Assembly: GCA_940747215.1 (NCBI GenBank)
Contig: CALNWS010000001.1
Location: forward strand, 1-64,000
From: an uncultured Paraburkholderia sp.
GTDB taxonomy: Bacteria; Pseudomonadota; Gammaproteobacteria; Burkholderiales; Burkholderiaceae
Direction: 5' to 3'
DNA length: 64,000 nucleotides
In this document: piece after piece, positions 24,131 through 33,546 of the stretch
How positions within the stretch are numbered: the first letter of the stretch is position 1
Layout of the letters: the number at the start of each line of letters is the position of its first letter
The notes under the pieces: generated by a model
The model's database searches: none
The model's input: the letters and a program-made list of their open reading frames with translations, nothing else
Told to the model about the DNA's origin: nothing
Translations under genes and position numbers: made by a program

Positions 24131-24694
24131 GATTTCTTCCTTTTCGTTACATCGTCGCCCGGCTCTTCACCGTTGGCTTCATCCGGTTGCGAGCCTTGCG
24201 GCACCACTTCGGCGGCTGCCACGTTCCCGTCCGCCGGGGCGGCTGCGCCGTCGCCGCCCAGTTGGGTGCCGAAGCGTTTGAAAAACTCGCCTGCAATTTT
24301 ACGCGCTGCACCATCCACGAGCCGCGAACCGATCTGCGCGAGCTTGCCGCTCACCTGCGCGCTCGCCGTGTAGGTGAGCTTCGTGGCGGCGTCGCCATCA
24401 GCTTCGAGCGTGACCGCGCGCATTGCCCTTGGCGAAGCCCGCCGCGCCGCCCTAGCCTTCGAACACGATGGTGTATGCGTTCGGCGCGTCAATGTCGGTG
24501 AGCTGCATGCGTCCTTTAAAACGCGCCTTCACCGGACCGACCGCCGCGCTCAGCGCGACGAGACACGCGTTCTCGCCGTCCGGCTCGATGCTCTCGCAAC
24601 CGGGAATGCAGGCGCGCAGAATCTCCGTGTCGTTCAGCGCGTCCCATGTGCGTTGTTGCGAGACCGGCAGCGTATGGGTTTTGGTCAGTTCCAT
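24103..24694 (-). pseudogene. CoxG-like SRPBCC protein, broken
   Basis: The gene begins MELTKTHTLPVSQQRTWDALND and continues ILRACIPGCESIEPDG, typical of the CoxG (carbon monoxide dehydrogenase subunit G) family, which has an SRPBCC lipid/ligand-binding fold. A TAG at 24452-24454 lies in FEG|GGAAGFAKG, and a 2-nt deletion near 24420 shifts the following AVTLEADGDAATKLTYTASAQVSGKLAQIG. The 3' end overlaps the xdhC start. CoxG helps anchor or assemble Mo-hydroxylases at the membrane; no such enzyme is encoded in this window. Confidence 0.7.
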
Positions 24695-25781
24695 CGTGTT
24701 GTGCTCCTGCGCCAGTCCCGGCGGCGAGCGGCATGCAAGGTGCGCGCGCGAGCAGCGCGAGATCGCGGCCGAACGCCGTCAGGCTCTCCAGATTATGAAC
24801 CGGCCGATGCGCGTCGACATGCGGCAGGATCGCCTGCACGCCGCGCGCCTTCGGAGAAAAGCCGCTGAAACGCAGCAGCGGACTGAGCCAGATGACGCGA
24901 TGCGCGAAGCGCCGCAAGCGCGCCATTTCCGTGCCGAGCACGTCGATCGCTTCGTGATTGAGACCGTCCGTCACGAGCAGAACGGTGGCGCGGCCAGTCA
25001 GCACGCGTCGCGCACAGCGCCGGTTGAACTCGGCGAGCGTCGTGCCGATGCGCGTGCCGCCCGACCAGTCGACCACCTGATCCGTGAGCGCCGCGATCGC
25101 CACATCGGGATCGCGTTCGCGCAGCGCGCGCGTTGCGTTCGTCAGCCGCGTGCCGAACAAAAACACCTGCAAACGTTCACGCAATTGCAGCAGCGCGTGG
25201 CAAAAGTACAGCACCGCGCGCGAGTAGCTGCTCATCGAACCGGAGATGTCGAGCAGCAACACGAGCGGCGGATGGTCGGCGCGCACGGTGCCGTATTCCG
25301 GAATCGATACCTGGAAGTCCGACAGCAGCTCCAGCAGAAACGCTTCGAACGGTTCGTCGGCGCGGTCGATTTCGTCGATCAGCAGCACGCGGCGCGCGCC
25401 GGGATGCTGCTCATCGGGCGACAACGCCTGCAGCAGCGGACGCTTCAGCAGGAATTCACCGCGATACAGCGTGTCGTTGTCGGGGCGCTCGCCGGCGGCT
25501 TCGGCGAGACACAGCGCCATGATCTGCCACGGATAGTCCCACTCGTAGAGCGCGCTCGCGGTGTCGAGTCCTTCGTAGCATTGCAGCCGCAGAATCGACG
25601 TGCCGAGCATGCCCGCCGCCGCTTTCGCCAGTTCGGTCTTGCCGACACCCGGCTCGCCTTCGACGAACAGCGGGCGCTCCATCCGCAGCGCGAGATAGAG
25701 CGCCGTCGCCAGTTCGCGGCTAGTGAAATAGCGCTGGGCGACAAGTTGCGCGAGGGTGTCGTCGATCGAAGCGGGTTGCAT
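24516..25781 (-). CDS. Chimeric MoxR-type AAA ATPase / VWA-domain ORF (CoxD-CoxE fusion by deletion)
   Basis: One open frame joins two normally separate genes. Residues 1 to about 175 (MQPASIDDTLAQLVAQRYFTS onward) are a MoxR/CoxD AAA ATPase with Walker A GEPGVGKTELAKA and Walker B VLLIDEIDRAD, ending SDFQVSIPEYGTVRADHPP. The frame then passes directly into a CoxE VWA domain: LVLLLDISGSMSSYSRAVLYF (DxSxS MIDAS), FGTRLTNATRAL and a later LLVTDGLNHEAIDVLG. The sensor-2 and lid half of the ATPase and the N-terminal part of CoxE are missing. The last 60 or so residues run on into coxG in the wrong frame, so the natural CoxE stop is also lost. It is probably a non-functional deletion product, but the frame is open. 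Confidence 0.55.
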   Translation of the reverse strand: MQPASIDDTLAQLVAQRYFTSRELATALYLALRMERPLFVEGEPGVGKTELAKAAAGMLGTSILRLQCYEGLDTASALYEWDYPWQIMALCLAEAAGERPDNDTLYRGEFLLKRPLLQALSPDEQHPGARRVLLIDEIDRADEPFEAFLLELLSDFQVSIPEYGTVRADHPPLVLLLDISGSMSSYSRAVLYFCHALLQLRERLQVFLFGTRLTNATRALRERDPDVAIAALTDQVVDWSGGTRIGTTLAEFNRRCARRVLTGRATVLLVTDGLNHEAIDVLGTEMARLRRFAHRVIWLSPLLRFSGFSPKARGVQAILPHVDAHRPVHNLESLTAFGRDLALLARAPCMPLAAGTGAGAQHDGTDQNPYAAGLATTHMGRAERHGDSARLHSRLREHRAGRRERVSRRAERGGRSGEGAF

Positions 25782-25795
25782 GGCGTTCCCGAAGC

Positions 25796-28765
25796 ATGTG
25801 CTGCGACGCGCGAAGCAAGGCGGCGTTGATGCTGCGAGATGACGTGCCTCAGAATCGACGTGCTGCTGCAACGGCGTTTCGCGGGCGACCTAAAGGTGCT
25901 CGGTCCGACCGGCTCGCAACAGGCCATCGGTTTTCAGGTGAGGCCCGAGTTCGCGCCTCTCGTACCGCTCATGAACCGCGCACTCGCGGCCGTGCCGGAA
26001 GCGCAGCGCACGGCCATTCGCAACCGCTATCTGGCGACGCATTACGAACTCGGGCTCTCGTGGAGGGACATCATGCGCCGCGCGTTGCCCGCGGCATTGA
26101 TCGGACTTCTTTCGATCGGCATTCTCGGCGTCGGCTATGCGCGGCTACGCCGCGAAATCCGCCAGCGTCAGCAGACCGAGCATGCATTGCGCACGCAACT
26201 GAGTTTCCGCTCGACGCTGCTCGACATGGTGCCCTTTCCAATCGGCGTGCGTGACAGCGAGGGCGTGTATATCGACGTGAGCGCCGCCGCGGAAGAGGCG
26301 ATGGGTTTGTCGCGCGATATGGTGGTGGGCCACACGATCGAAGAGTGCGTAGCGATTTCGGACGAGCCGGGCACGCTGACCTCGCATATTCTCACCTCGA
26401 CGCAGTGCGACACGACGTACGAAGCCGTGCGTGTCGATTTCCGTGACGCATATGGACACTCGCGTCACGGCTTGTACTGGCATCGTCCGTTTCGTGACGA
26501 TTCGGGCAGGGTGGCGGGCACGGTCGGCGCGGTGGTCGACGTCACGGCTTTGCTGGAAGCCGAGCGCAAGGCACATGAGACCGAGGCAAGACTCGAAGAG
26601 GCCACACACAATCTGCCCGCGTCGGTTTTCCAGATGCGTTGCGACGCGAGCGGCGCGTTGTCTTATAGAATATCTTGGCAGCAACCGGTCGCTCGTGCCC
26701 GACATTTGCCGCGGCGGCTTGCGGCTCGCCGGCGACGATGCGCCGCTCGCGCTGCCGGTCCGTGAGACGCAGCACCTCGTTAAAGCGATCGACGAATCCG
26801 CGCGCAGCTTGCGGCCGCTCGACGCCACCTTCAAGGTCGGCGAAGCGGACGGCGGTGACTTCAGATACGTGCGGTGCCGCGCCGCGAAGCTGCGCGTATC
26901 GCGGCCGAGAGCGCGTCCAAGGCGAAAGACCAGTTCGTCGCGATGATGAGCCAAGAAATCCGCACGCCGATGAGTGGCGTGTTCGGCCTCGTGGAGTTGC
27001 TGACGCGTACCGAATTGCGCGACGAGCAGGCGACGATGGTCAGCATGGTTCACGAGTCGGCGGGTGCACTGCTGCAGATTCTCGACGACGTGCTCGATTA
27101 TTCGAAGATCTAGGCCGACCGGCTGACGATCGAAGACGCGCCCGTCGATCTGCGCGAAGTGGCGGATGTCGCGATGGGATTGCTCGCGATGCGGGCGCAT
27201 CAGAAGTCGTTGACGTTGTGCTGCCGCGTGGGCGGCGTCGCGGCAACAGCGTGCGACTGCGGCAGATCCTCTTCAATCTGATCGGCAACGCGATCAAGTT
27301 CACGGCGAACGGGAGTGTGCAGCTTGCCATCGAACTGGAAGCGGGCGTGAATGCAGACGGCCATAAACGGCAAACGCTGTGCATCACTGTCGCGGACACT
27401 GGCATCGGCCTCGTCATCTGCTAGGAAGCTGGTCACGCTGATGGGCAGCGACATCGGGATTCAGAGCAAGCCGGGGCAGGGCACGACGGTGACGGTGCGC
27501 GTGACGTTGCCCGTGCAGATGCGTCAGGACGCGCACGAGCAGGCGCGCGCTGGTGTGCCTGCGCGATGCGGCAGCGGCGATCGCCAATGCTCTGGAAGGA
27601 TTCGGCATCCGCGCGCAACTGGACGATCCGGATAAAGCGACCGCTGGGTCCGAATCCGACCTGCCGGTTCCCGACATCGTATTCGTCGATTAAGACGATC
27701 CAGAGCCTTCGCGTTTCGCTCCGGCTGAAGTGGTGCGCCTGACGGAACATACCGAGGCGGCGGGTTATCGGATCAGCAACGCGGGCGCGTATGCTAGATC
27801 AATCCGTTCTCGTTTCGCGGGTTGCGCGCCGTGTGCGAGGCAGCGTTTGCGCTTGACGAAGCGGACGCATCGAGCGCGCACACAAGAGCGCAAGCAGTGC
27901 CTGAGTTGCGCGGTCCGTCACGCACGCGCGACGAGGCTATACGCGACGGCGTGCTGATTCTCGTCGCCGAGGACAACCCGGTGAACCACTATCTGATCCG
28001 CAGCCAGCTCGAATTGTTCGGGTGCGTACGCGACGTCACCGAGGACGGCACCGAAGCGCTCGCCGCCTACGAGCGCAACGAGTACGCGCTTCTGATCACT
28101 GATTGCCAGATGCCGCGCGTCGACGGCTATACGCTTGCGAGCACCATTCGCAAACGCGAGCGCAAGCAGCGCGCGGGCAACGCCAGGTATCTGCCGATCG
28201 TCGCATTGACGGCGACGATCGGTTCGCCGGAGTGGAATCGCTGCCTCGAAGCAGGGATGGACGACTATCTGTGCAAGCGCGTGCAACGCGATGTGCTGTA
28301 CGCAAGCCTGATGCGCTGGGCACCGCAATGCCTGGAAGTGACGAAAAACGAAGCGGTGGAAGCGTCTGCGCAGTCTGCGCCGCCGCTCGCGCATGAGGTC
28401 GACGACGACCTGCCACCATTCGATTGGGACGCGATCAACCGTGTGATGGGCGGAACGTGCCGCAATGGCGTGTTGATCGAGATCGTCGTGGAAAGTTTGC
28501 GCAGCGAAGCGAAGGCACTGAATCAGTTGCTGGATGCCGCCGACGTCACGCTCTACGGCAATGGATTCACAAGATGCGAGGCGCGGCGACGATGCTGCGC
28601 TATCCGGCACTGACCGATGCGCTTGCAGAATTCGCGACGATCGTGAAGGCGGCCGAGCAGCCGGTGCTGCTTCGGGCAGCGGGCAGGCAAATGCTCGCGA
28701 CGCTGGAAAAGATCGCGGCGCGGGCTTCGCAGGTGGTCAGCGAAACCAGCGCCGCAGCAGATTGA
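25796..28765 (+). pseudogene. BvgS-like hybrid sensor histidine kinase, degraded
   Basis: The pieces, in order, are as follows: the end of a periplasmic solute-binding-like sensor domain (GFQVRPEFAPLVPLMNRAL); a membrane helix (ALIGLLSIGILGVGYARL); a PAS domain (STLLDMVPFPIGVRDSEGVYIDV); a HisKA region (AKDQFVAMMSQEIRTPMSG, where the phospho-acceptor His is replaced by Gln in SxEIRTP); a HATPase (VRLRQILFNLIGNAIKFT); a receiver (ILVAEDNPVNHYLI, LITDCQMPRVDGY, IVALTA); and a C-terminal Hpt region ending SETSAAAD. A TAG at 27111-27113 (SKI|ADRL) and several frame changes break it. The N-terminal sensor repeats are deleted by a junction with the coxD region. Confidence 0.75.
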
Positions 28766-29680
28766 AAAATACGGACGAAGCGTGACCGAAGCGGTCGTGT
28801 TCGTCACCGGTTCTACGCACAGTTGCCGCGGATCGCTCGCGGGCGCAAACACCACCATGTGATCGAACGGTGCCTCGGCGGTCATCGTCAGGCGCCGATG
28901 TTCGTCGGGCCATGCGATCGTCGCCCTGCGCGACCAGTTCGCAAAGTTGTTGTCGAGATCGTAGGCATCGGGCGACATGCCTTCGCGCAACGCGTCCACG
29001 GCCGGGTGCGCGCCGAGATGCGTCGGCAAGACCTCGGTGTCGGCATGCCACATCGCTTTGACGTCCGCACAAATACGCGTGTGCGCCGTGCGCGGATAGT
29101 ACGGATGATGTCCCATGCCGAACGGCATCGGCCGGTCGGCGAGATTGCGTGCGGACAGCGTGATGCGCAACCCGTCCGCCATCAGTTCGATGCGCTGCTG
29201 CGCGCGATATGAAAACGGCCAGTCGCCTCGATGCGTTGAATCCGGCGCGTGCTCGAACTCGAGCGTCACCGCGCTCGCGGTGCGCGCAGCCACTTTCCAC
29301 GGACGCCGCCACGCATTGCCATGCAACGCATGTGCGAAGCGCGGGTCGTTGCCGTTCAGGTCGATCGTCTCGCCGTTGAACGGAAAACGCGCGTCGCGAA
29401 TACGGTTGCAGTATGGCAGGAGCGGAAAGCTCGCCATGCGCAGCGGATCGCATTCGTCGAATGCTGCCTGCGATGCGGGCCGTAACCAGTGCAGCGGACC
29501 ATCAGGCGTGAGCTCGTAAAACGCTGCGAGCGCGCCGCCTACTTCGGGCGCGACCACGAGCCGCAAGCCGCCCGCGCTCAGCGTGACGAGCGTAGGTGCG
29601 ATGCGCGCATCGTCGAGCCACGCAACCTCGGCGTGCCGCGTCGCGGCGGACGGGTTCGAATTCAGTGAAGCGTCGGGCAT
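28766..29680 (-). pseudogene. Aldose 1-epimerase family protein, 3'-truncated
   Basis: From MPDASLNSNPSAATRHAEVAWL the frame follows the galactose-mutarotase fold: LSAGGLRLVVAPEVGGALAAF, FPLLPYCNRIRDARFPFNG with the N-R motif, FAHALHGNAWRRPW with the catalytic His, PMPFGMGHHPYYPR with the second His, and EPVTNTT near the C-terminus. After that the frame differs from what is expected: the neighbouring frame reads VFFNLLRRWF. The sequence then meets the 3' end of the hybrid kinase, so the last 20-30 residues are lost or scrambled. Next to a LacI regulator and sugar ABC genes, it likely supplied the correct sugar anomer for catabolism. Residual activity cannot be excluded. Confidence 0.65.
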
Positions 29681-29867
29681 GGTCAAAAAAGGCAAAGCCT
29701 CGAACAGATGGCGGCATGAACGCGCATCGTTGTCTCCTGTCGACCGGAGTTCCATGCAGCGCTCCGATCCCATGCACATAGTTGCAATGACATGCCGCGC
29801 ACAGCATGCGGCCGGCGGACTTTCTATGCCCGCGCGACCGAGAATCGCACCAAAGCGCATTGGTCAA

Positions 29868-29881
29868 TATTACTAGTAATA
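29868..29881. promoter_or_regulatory. Candidate LacI-type operator, perfect 14-bp palindrome
   Basis: TATTACTAGTAATA is fully self-complementary and lies in the divergent gap between the aldose epimerase (-) and the LacI regulator (+). Related sequences occur at 29958-29973 and 31090-31125. Confidence 0.5.
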
Positions 29882-29957
29882 ATTTTGTTGGAATGCGCCG
29901 CAGTGACTATGAACAAATAGCTCCCAAATGGCGGGTTAGCGCGTGTTGCCGGGGACA

Positions 29958-29973
29958 TATTTATTAGTGGTAC
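29958..29973. promoter_or_regulatory. Candidate half-operator upstream of lacI-type gene
   Basis: TATTTATTAGTGGTACC shares the ATTAGTGxT half-site with the site in front of the transporter genes. It lies about 65 bp before the regulator start, which suggests autoregulation. Confidence 0.35.
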
Positions 29974-30036
29974 CGTCAGCATCACAATGTCACCGGCAAG
30001 CATCTACCCGAGCGCCGTTTCAATGCGGCCCACCCA

Positions 30037-31153
30037 ATGAAAAAATCGACTCAACGACGTCCCACCATGACCGACATCGCCAAGCTCAACGGCGTGTCGC
30101 AATCCACTGTCTCGCTGGTGCTGAACAATGCCACCGGCGCGAAGTTTTCCGAGGCTACCCGCAACAAGGTGCTGAAGGCCGCGCACGATCTGGGCTATCG
30201 CCTGCCGCTGCGCGAACCTCTCGCGGCCTCGACCGATGAACGCAATCTGATCGTCTATCTCGCCGACGAAATTTCCACGAGCCCGCACCCCGTCGTGAAC
30301 GTGGACGGCGCGCGCGACGCCGCCTACGCAAGCGGCAAGATGCTCGCCGTGTATTCGACGCACGGCAACGCCGACATCGAGAAGATGGTGCTCGACACCA
30401 CGCTCTCGAACCCGAATGTATTCGGCGTGATTTACGCCACGGTCTACACGCCAGCCGCGCTCTCGCAGGTGCCTACCGTGCTTCTAAACTGCTACAACGG
30501 CGACGGCGGCTTCTCGTCGGTGTCGTGCCGGCCGAGGTCGTGGGTGGCCATCTCGCGACCGAATACCTGCTGCAATCGGGGCATCGGCGGATCGGTTATA
30601 TCAAATCAACGGAGAACCTTGGCAGGACGCCTCCAAAGACCGGCTCAAAGGCTATCGCACCGCGCTTGCCACCGCGGACCTGCCGTTCGCGCCGGAACTC
30701 GTGCGCGACGGCGACTGGAGCTTGAGGCTCGGCTTCGAACTCACGCTCTCGCTGATGCGCGAGCCCAATCCGCCCACCGCGATTTTCTGCGCGAACGACT
30801 TGACCGCGATCGGCGCGATCGAGGCGCTCAAGCAGCTCGGCCTGCGCGTGCCGGAAGACGTTTCCGTGCTCGGCTACGACGACCAAGAAATCGCGCGTCA
30901 CACGCATCCGCCGCTGCCCACGGTGGTGCTGCCGAACTATGAACTGGGCCGCTGGGCCGTCGAAACGCTTCTACAGGAGGAACACAATCGCGCAGCCGGA
31001 GCGCCGGTGCGACATCGCATGGTGAAGCTCGATGGACCGCTCGTCGAACGCGGTTCAGTCAGGGTAACTACCGAGGCGAAAAAGCCGATAATTAATATTA
31101 TTAGTGATTTACTGATAATAATTTTGGATGAAATAATCGACACATCCGGTTAG
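30037..31153 (+). pseudogene. LacI-family transcriptional regulator, frameshifted
   Basis: The N-terminal LacI HTH is intact (MTDIAKLNGVSQSTVSLVLNN), followed by FSEATRNKVLKAAHDLGYRL. The periplasmic-binding-like sensor domain is split over frames: VIYATVYTPAALSQVPTVLLNCYN, then VGGHLATEYLLQSGHRRIGYI, then PTAIFCANDLTAIGAIEALKQLGLRVPEDVSVLGYDDQ. Frame changes occur near 30520 and 30620. The C-terminus runs into an AT-rich tail (IINIISDLLIIILDEIID) encoded by the operator-like sequence at 31090, so the natural stop may also be altered. It is flanked by an aldose epimerase and ABC sugar permeases, so it likely sensed a pentose or galactofuranose-type sugar. Confidence 0.75.
31090..31125. promoter_or_regulatory. 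Candidate operator upstream of the sugar ABC transporter
   Basis: An imperfect inverted repeat is built from ATTATTAGTGATT and TTTACTGATAATAAT, similar to the palindrome at 29868. It lies 100 bp ahead of the former substrate-binding-protein gene, at the end of the regulator gene. Confidence 0.4.
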
Positions 31154-31223
31154 GGTTGCCAAGCATCAGCCGGCAGGAGAATCACAAAAAGCAAAACACC
31201 TCACTAGGTACTGGAGGAAGACA

Positions 31224-31560
31224 ATAGCGTCGCTCAACAAGCAGTTGCGCAAACACGCGCACAAGCAGCAGATTCGTCCGCTGGCAGGTTCGCTGCTGGC
31301 TCTGGCAATCGGTTTTGGCGTCGCCACCGCGCACGCCGACGACGTATTGCCCAAACTGCCACCAAGACTCCGCTGAAGGTCGGCTTCGCGCAGACCGAAA
31401 GCAACACGCGGAAACCAAGAGCTTCAAGGACATCGCGGCAAAGTGCGGCTGGCAGATGGTGATGACCGACGCCAACGGCTCCAATTTCCAAGCAGGCCTC
31501 CGACATCCAGAGCATGATCGCGCAGCACGTCGATCTGCTTGTGTTCCCGCCGCGCGAAGA
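31224..31560 (+). pseudogene. Sugar ABC transporter periplasmic binding protein, N-terminal remnant
   Basis: A strong ribosome site (GGAGGAAG, 31213-31220) is followed by ATA at 31224-31226 where an ATG is expected; the frame then reads ASLNKQLRKHAHKQQ and a signal peptide (LAGSLLALAIGFGVATAHA|DD). The start codon thus appears mutated from ATG to ATA. After frame changes, MVMTDANGSNFQAG and a QSMIAQHVDLLVFPPREEK-like run (in another frame) match the N-terminal lobe of RbsB/YtfQ-type proteins. The rest, and the ATPase gene that should follow, have been deleted up to about 31560. Confidence 0.65.
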
Positions 31561-32230
31561 AAAGCCGCTTGCGGCGTGTTCAACGGCTTTCTGGTCACGC
31601 GACTAGCCGTGCAGCCGATCGTCGCGACGCTCGTGCTGTTCATCGCCGGACGCGGCATCGCGCAGGTCGTCACGGACGGCAGTCTGCAAGCGTTCAACAA
31701 TCCTGCCTTCCAGTGGATCGCCCTCGGCAAGGTGGCGGGCGTGCCGTTCCAGGTGTTGCTGATGCTCACGCTCGTCGCGATCTTCGTGTGGGTCGTGCGC
31801 AAGACGTTGTTCGGCCAGTATCTGCTGATTACCGGCGGCAACGAAAAAGCGGCGTACCTGTGCGGTGTGCCGACTGCCACTGTGAAGCTGATCGCCTACA
31901 CGCTATGCGCGGCGCTCGCCGGCCTCGCGTGGCTGATTTCGATTTCGGTGAATTCGTCTTCGGAATGCGAACGTGGTCGGGCTCGGCGTGGAACTGGACG
32001 CCATCGCGGCGGTTGCCGTGGGCGGTACCGCGCTGACGGTCGGCAAGGCGTACATCGGCGGCACGCTGATCGGCGCGCTGATCATCCAGTTGCTGCGCTA
32101 CACGCTGCTCGCGCACGGCATTCCCGATGCGGCGGCGCTGGTGGTGAAGGCCGGCATTATCGTCGCGGCGGTGTATGTGCGCGGCGCTCGCGCTAAGCGA
32201 CGTCAAGCCACACCAACCGACGGACTCAAC
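31561..32230 (+). pseudogene. Sugar ABC transporter permease (YtfT-like), broken
   Basis: The N-terminus is missing, having been joined to the binding-protein remnant. The rest shows the family's helices and motifs: VQPIVATLVLFIAGRGIAQV, LFGQYLLITGGNEKAAYLCGV, and LIAYTLCAALAGLAWLI. A frame change near 31960 leads to VGLGVELDAIAAVAVGGTAL and a final helix. It belongs to the RbsC/AraH permease superfamily. Two consecutive permease genes are characteristic of galactofuranose-type (YtfT-YjfF) transporters, which is the basis for this name. Confidence 0.6.
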
Positions 32231-32260
32231 GCGCTCCCGAAATCTTCCGGACTCGATGCG

Positions 32261-32972
32261 ATGAAAAAGAATTTCCCTATCCTGCTCGCGTTGGCCGCGC
32301 TGGTCGTGTTCGGCCTCTTGCGCTACGAGCATTTCGGCTCGGCGTACAACATCACATCGTTCTGGCGCTACAACTCCATGTTCGCGCTGATCTCGGTCGG
32401 CATGGCGTTCGTGATCATCACGGGCGGCATCGATCTCTCCGTCGGTACGGTGGCGGCGCTTGCGAGCGCGCATGACGGCATCGTTGTCGTGGTCGCCACG
32501 GTGGCGGGCTGGCTCGCGCTGCGCAGCACGCGCTTCGGCAGGCATTCGCTCGCCATTGGCGGCAGCGAAGAAGCGGCGCTACTGATGGGCCTGAACGTCG
32601 ACCGTACGCTCATCATGAGCTTATGCGGTAAGCGGACTGCTCGCGGGCATGACGGGCGTGATTCTCGCGGCGCAATTCGGCGCGGGCCAACCGAACGAAG
32701 GCGTGGGCTGGGAACTGTTCGCGATCTCGGCGGTGGTGCTCAGCGGCACGCTGCTGACGGGCGGTGAAGGCTCGATTGCGATGACGATCGCCGGCGTGCT
32801 GCTGCTCGGCCTCGTGTTCAACCTGCTAAATTTCGAGAACGGGCTCGGTTTCATCAGTCTGTCGGCGTACTGGCAATCGGTGATTCGCGGCTTTTTCCTG
32901 CTGCTCGTGATCGTGTTGCAGGCACGCGTGCTCAAGCAGCGCGGCAAGAAGCGAGTGACGGTGACAGCCTGA
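32261..32972 (+). pseudogene. Sugar ABC transporter permease (YjfF-like), broken
   Basis: The start MKKNFPILLALAALVVFGLL leads to RYNSMFALISVGMAFVIITGGIDLSVGTVAALAS, the typical TM3-4 region. An internal stretch of several helices is deleted before TRFGRHSLAIGGSEEAALLMGL. A frameshift near 32630 moves the remainder (GMTGVILAAQFGAGQPNEGVG, GGEGSIAMTIAGVLLLGLVFN) to another frame. It ends LKQRGKKRVTVTA. The locus lacks its ATPase, so the whole importer is dead. Confidence 0.65.
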
Positions 32973-33546
32973 CCATCTCGCAGACTTCAGTGCTCCCGGC
33001 GTGATTTTTTTAAATCCGCCGTGAGCGTTTCTCACGCAGCATTTCAACCGCATTCGTTCGCAGCGCCACGCTCTCTGTGTACCTAAAAACGTCGCGCTTT
33101 GAATGCCGGCCGCGCGCGCCGGAATCGCCGCTGCATCAACCTCATTTCTCTCGAAAAGCAGGGCCAACGCTGCAGCGCATGGCCGCTTTGGGTATCATCC
33201 TAAAAATGTTGCCCGTGCGACACGCCTATCCGGCGCATGCCGGATAGGCGTGGCAGCCGCCCAGCGCGGCTTTCGCCCATGCCGAATACCTGCCGAAGCG
33301 TGGCTACACCACGCCGACGTACTTCGCGGTGCCGATCGCAATCCCATCCGGCGCCGACACTTCCAAGTCTGGTAACCCGCATTACACGTTTATCGCGCTA
33401 GACGCCATGCCGCAACCCCAAGGCAGCGAGCGCGGTAGAATAGCAGGTTACGCGTTGTTCCCGAACGGGTCAGCGCAGCATTGCCCTTGCCGTGCCGGCC
33501 GGCTCGAACGACTGGCCGCCTTTGTTTTCGCACTATCCAAGAAACC
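32973..33546. other. Intergenic region between ABC permease relic and fpr
   Basis: This 574-bp stretch has no supported gene. Short open stretches (for example 33255-33440, AEYLPKRGYTTPTYFAVPIAI) look protein-like but match nothing I can name and have no start. It includes the 32-bp hairpin at 33221-33252 and must hold the fpr promoter. Confidence 0.4.
33221..33252. repeat. Perfect 14-bp inverted repeat (hairpin, 4-nt loop)
   Basis: CACGCCTATCCGGC and GCCGGATAGGCGTG are exact complements around GCAT. There is no T-run on either side, so it is not a typical intrinsic terminator. It could be a REP-like element or an mRNA-stabilising hairpin. Confidence 0.85.

Noticed and set aside
27422-27424. 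In-frame TAG in the hybrid kinase after GLVIC
   Set aside because: The correct frame reads RKLVTLMG across this point, so the TAG results from a nearby frameshift and was not counted as a nonsense mutation.
33255-33440. Short gene before fpr
   Set aside because: The stretch looks protein-like but has no ribosome site, no start at a sensible place and no recognisable family.
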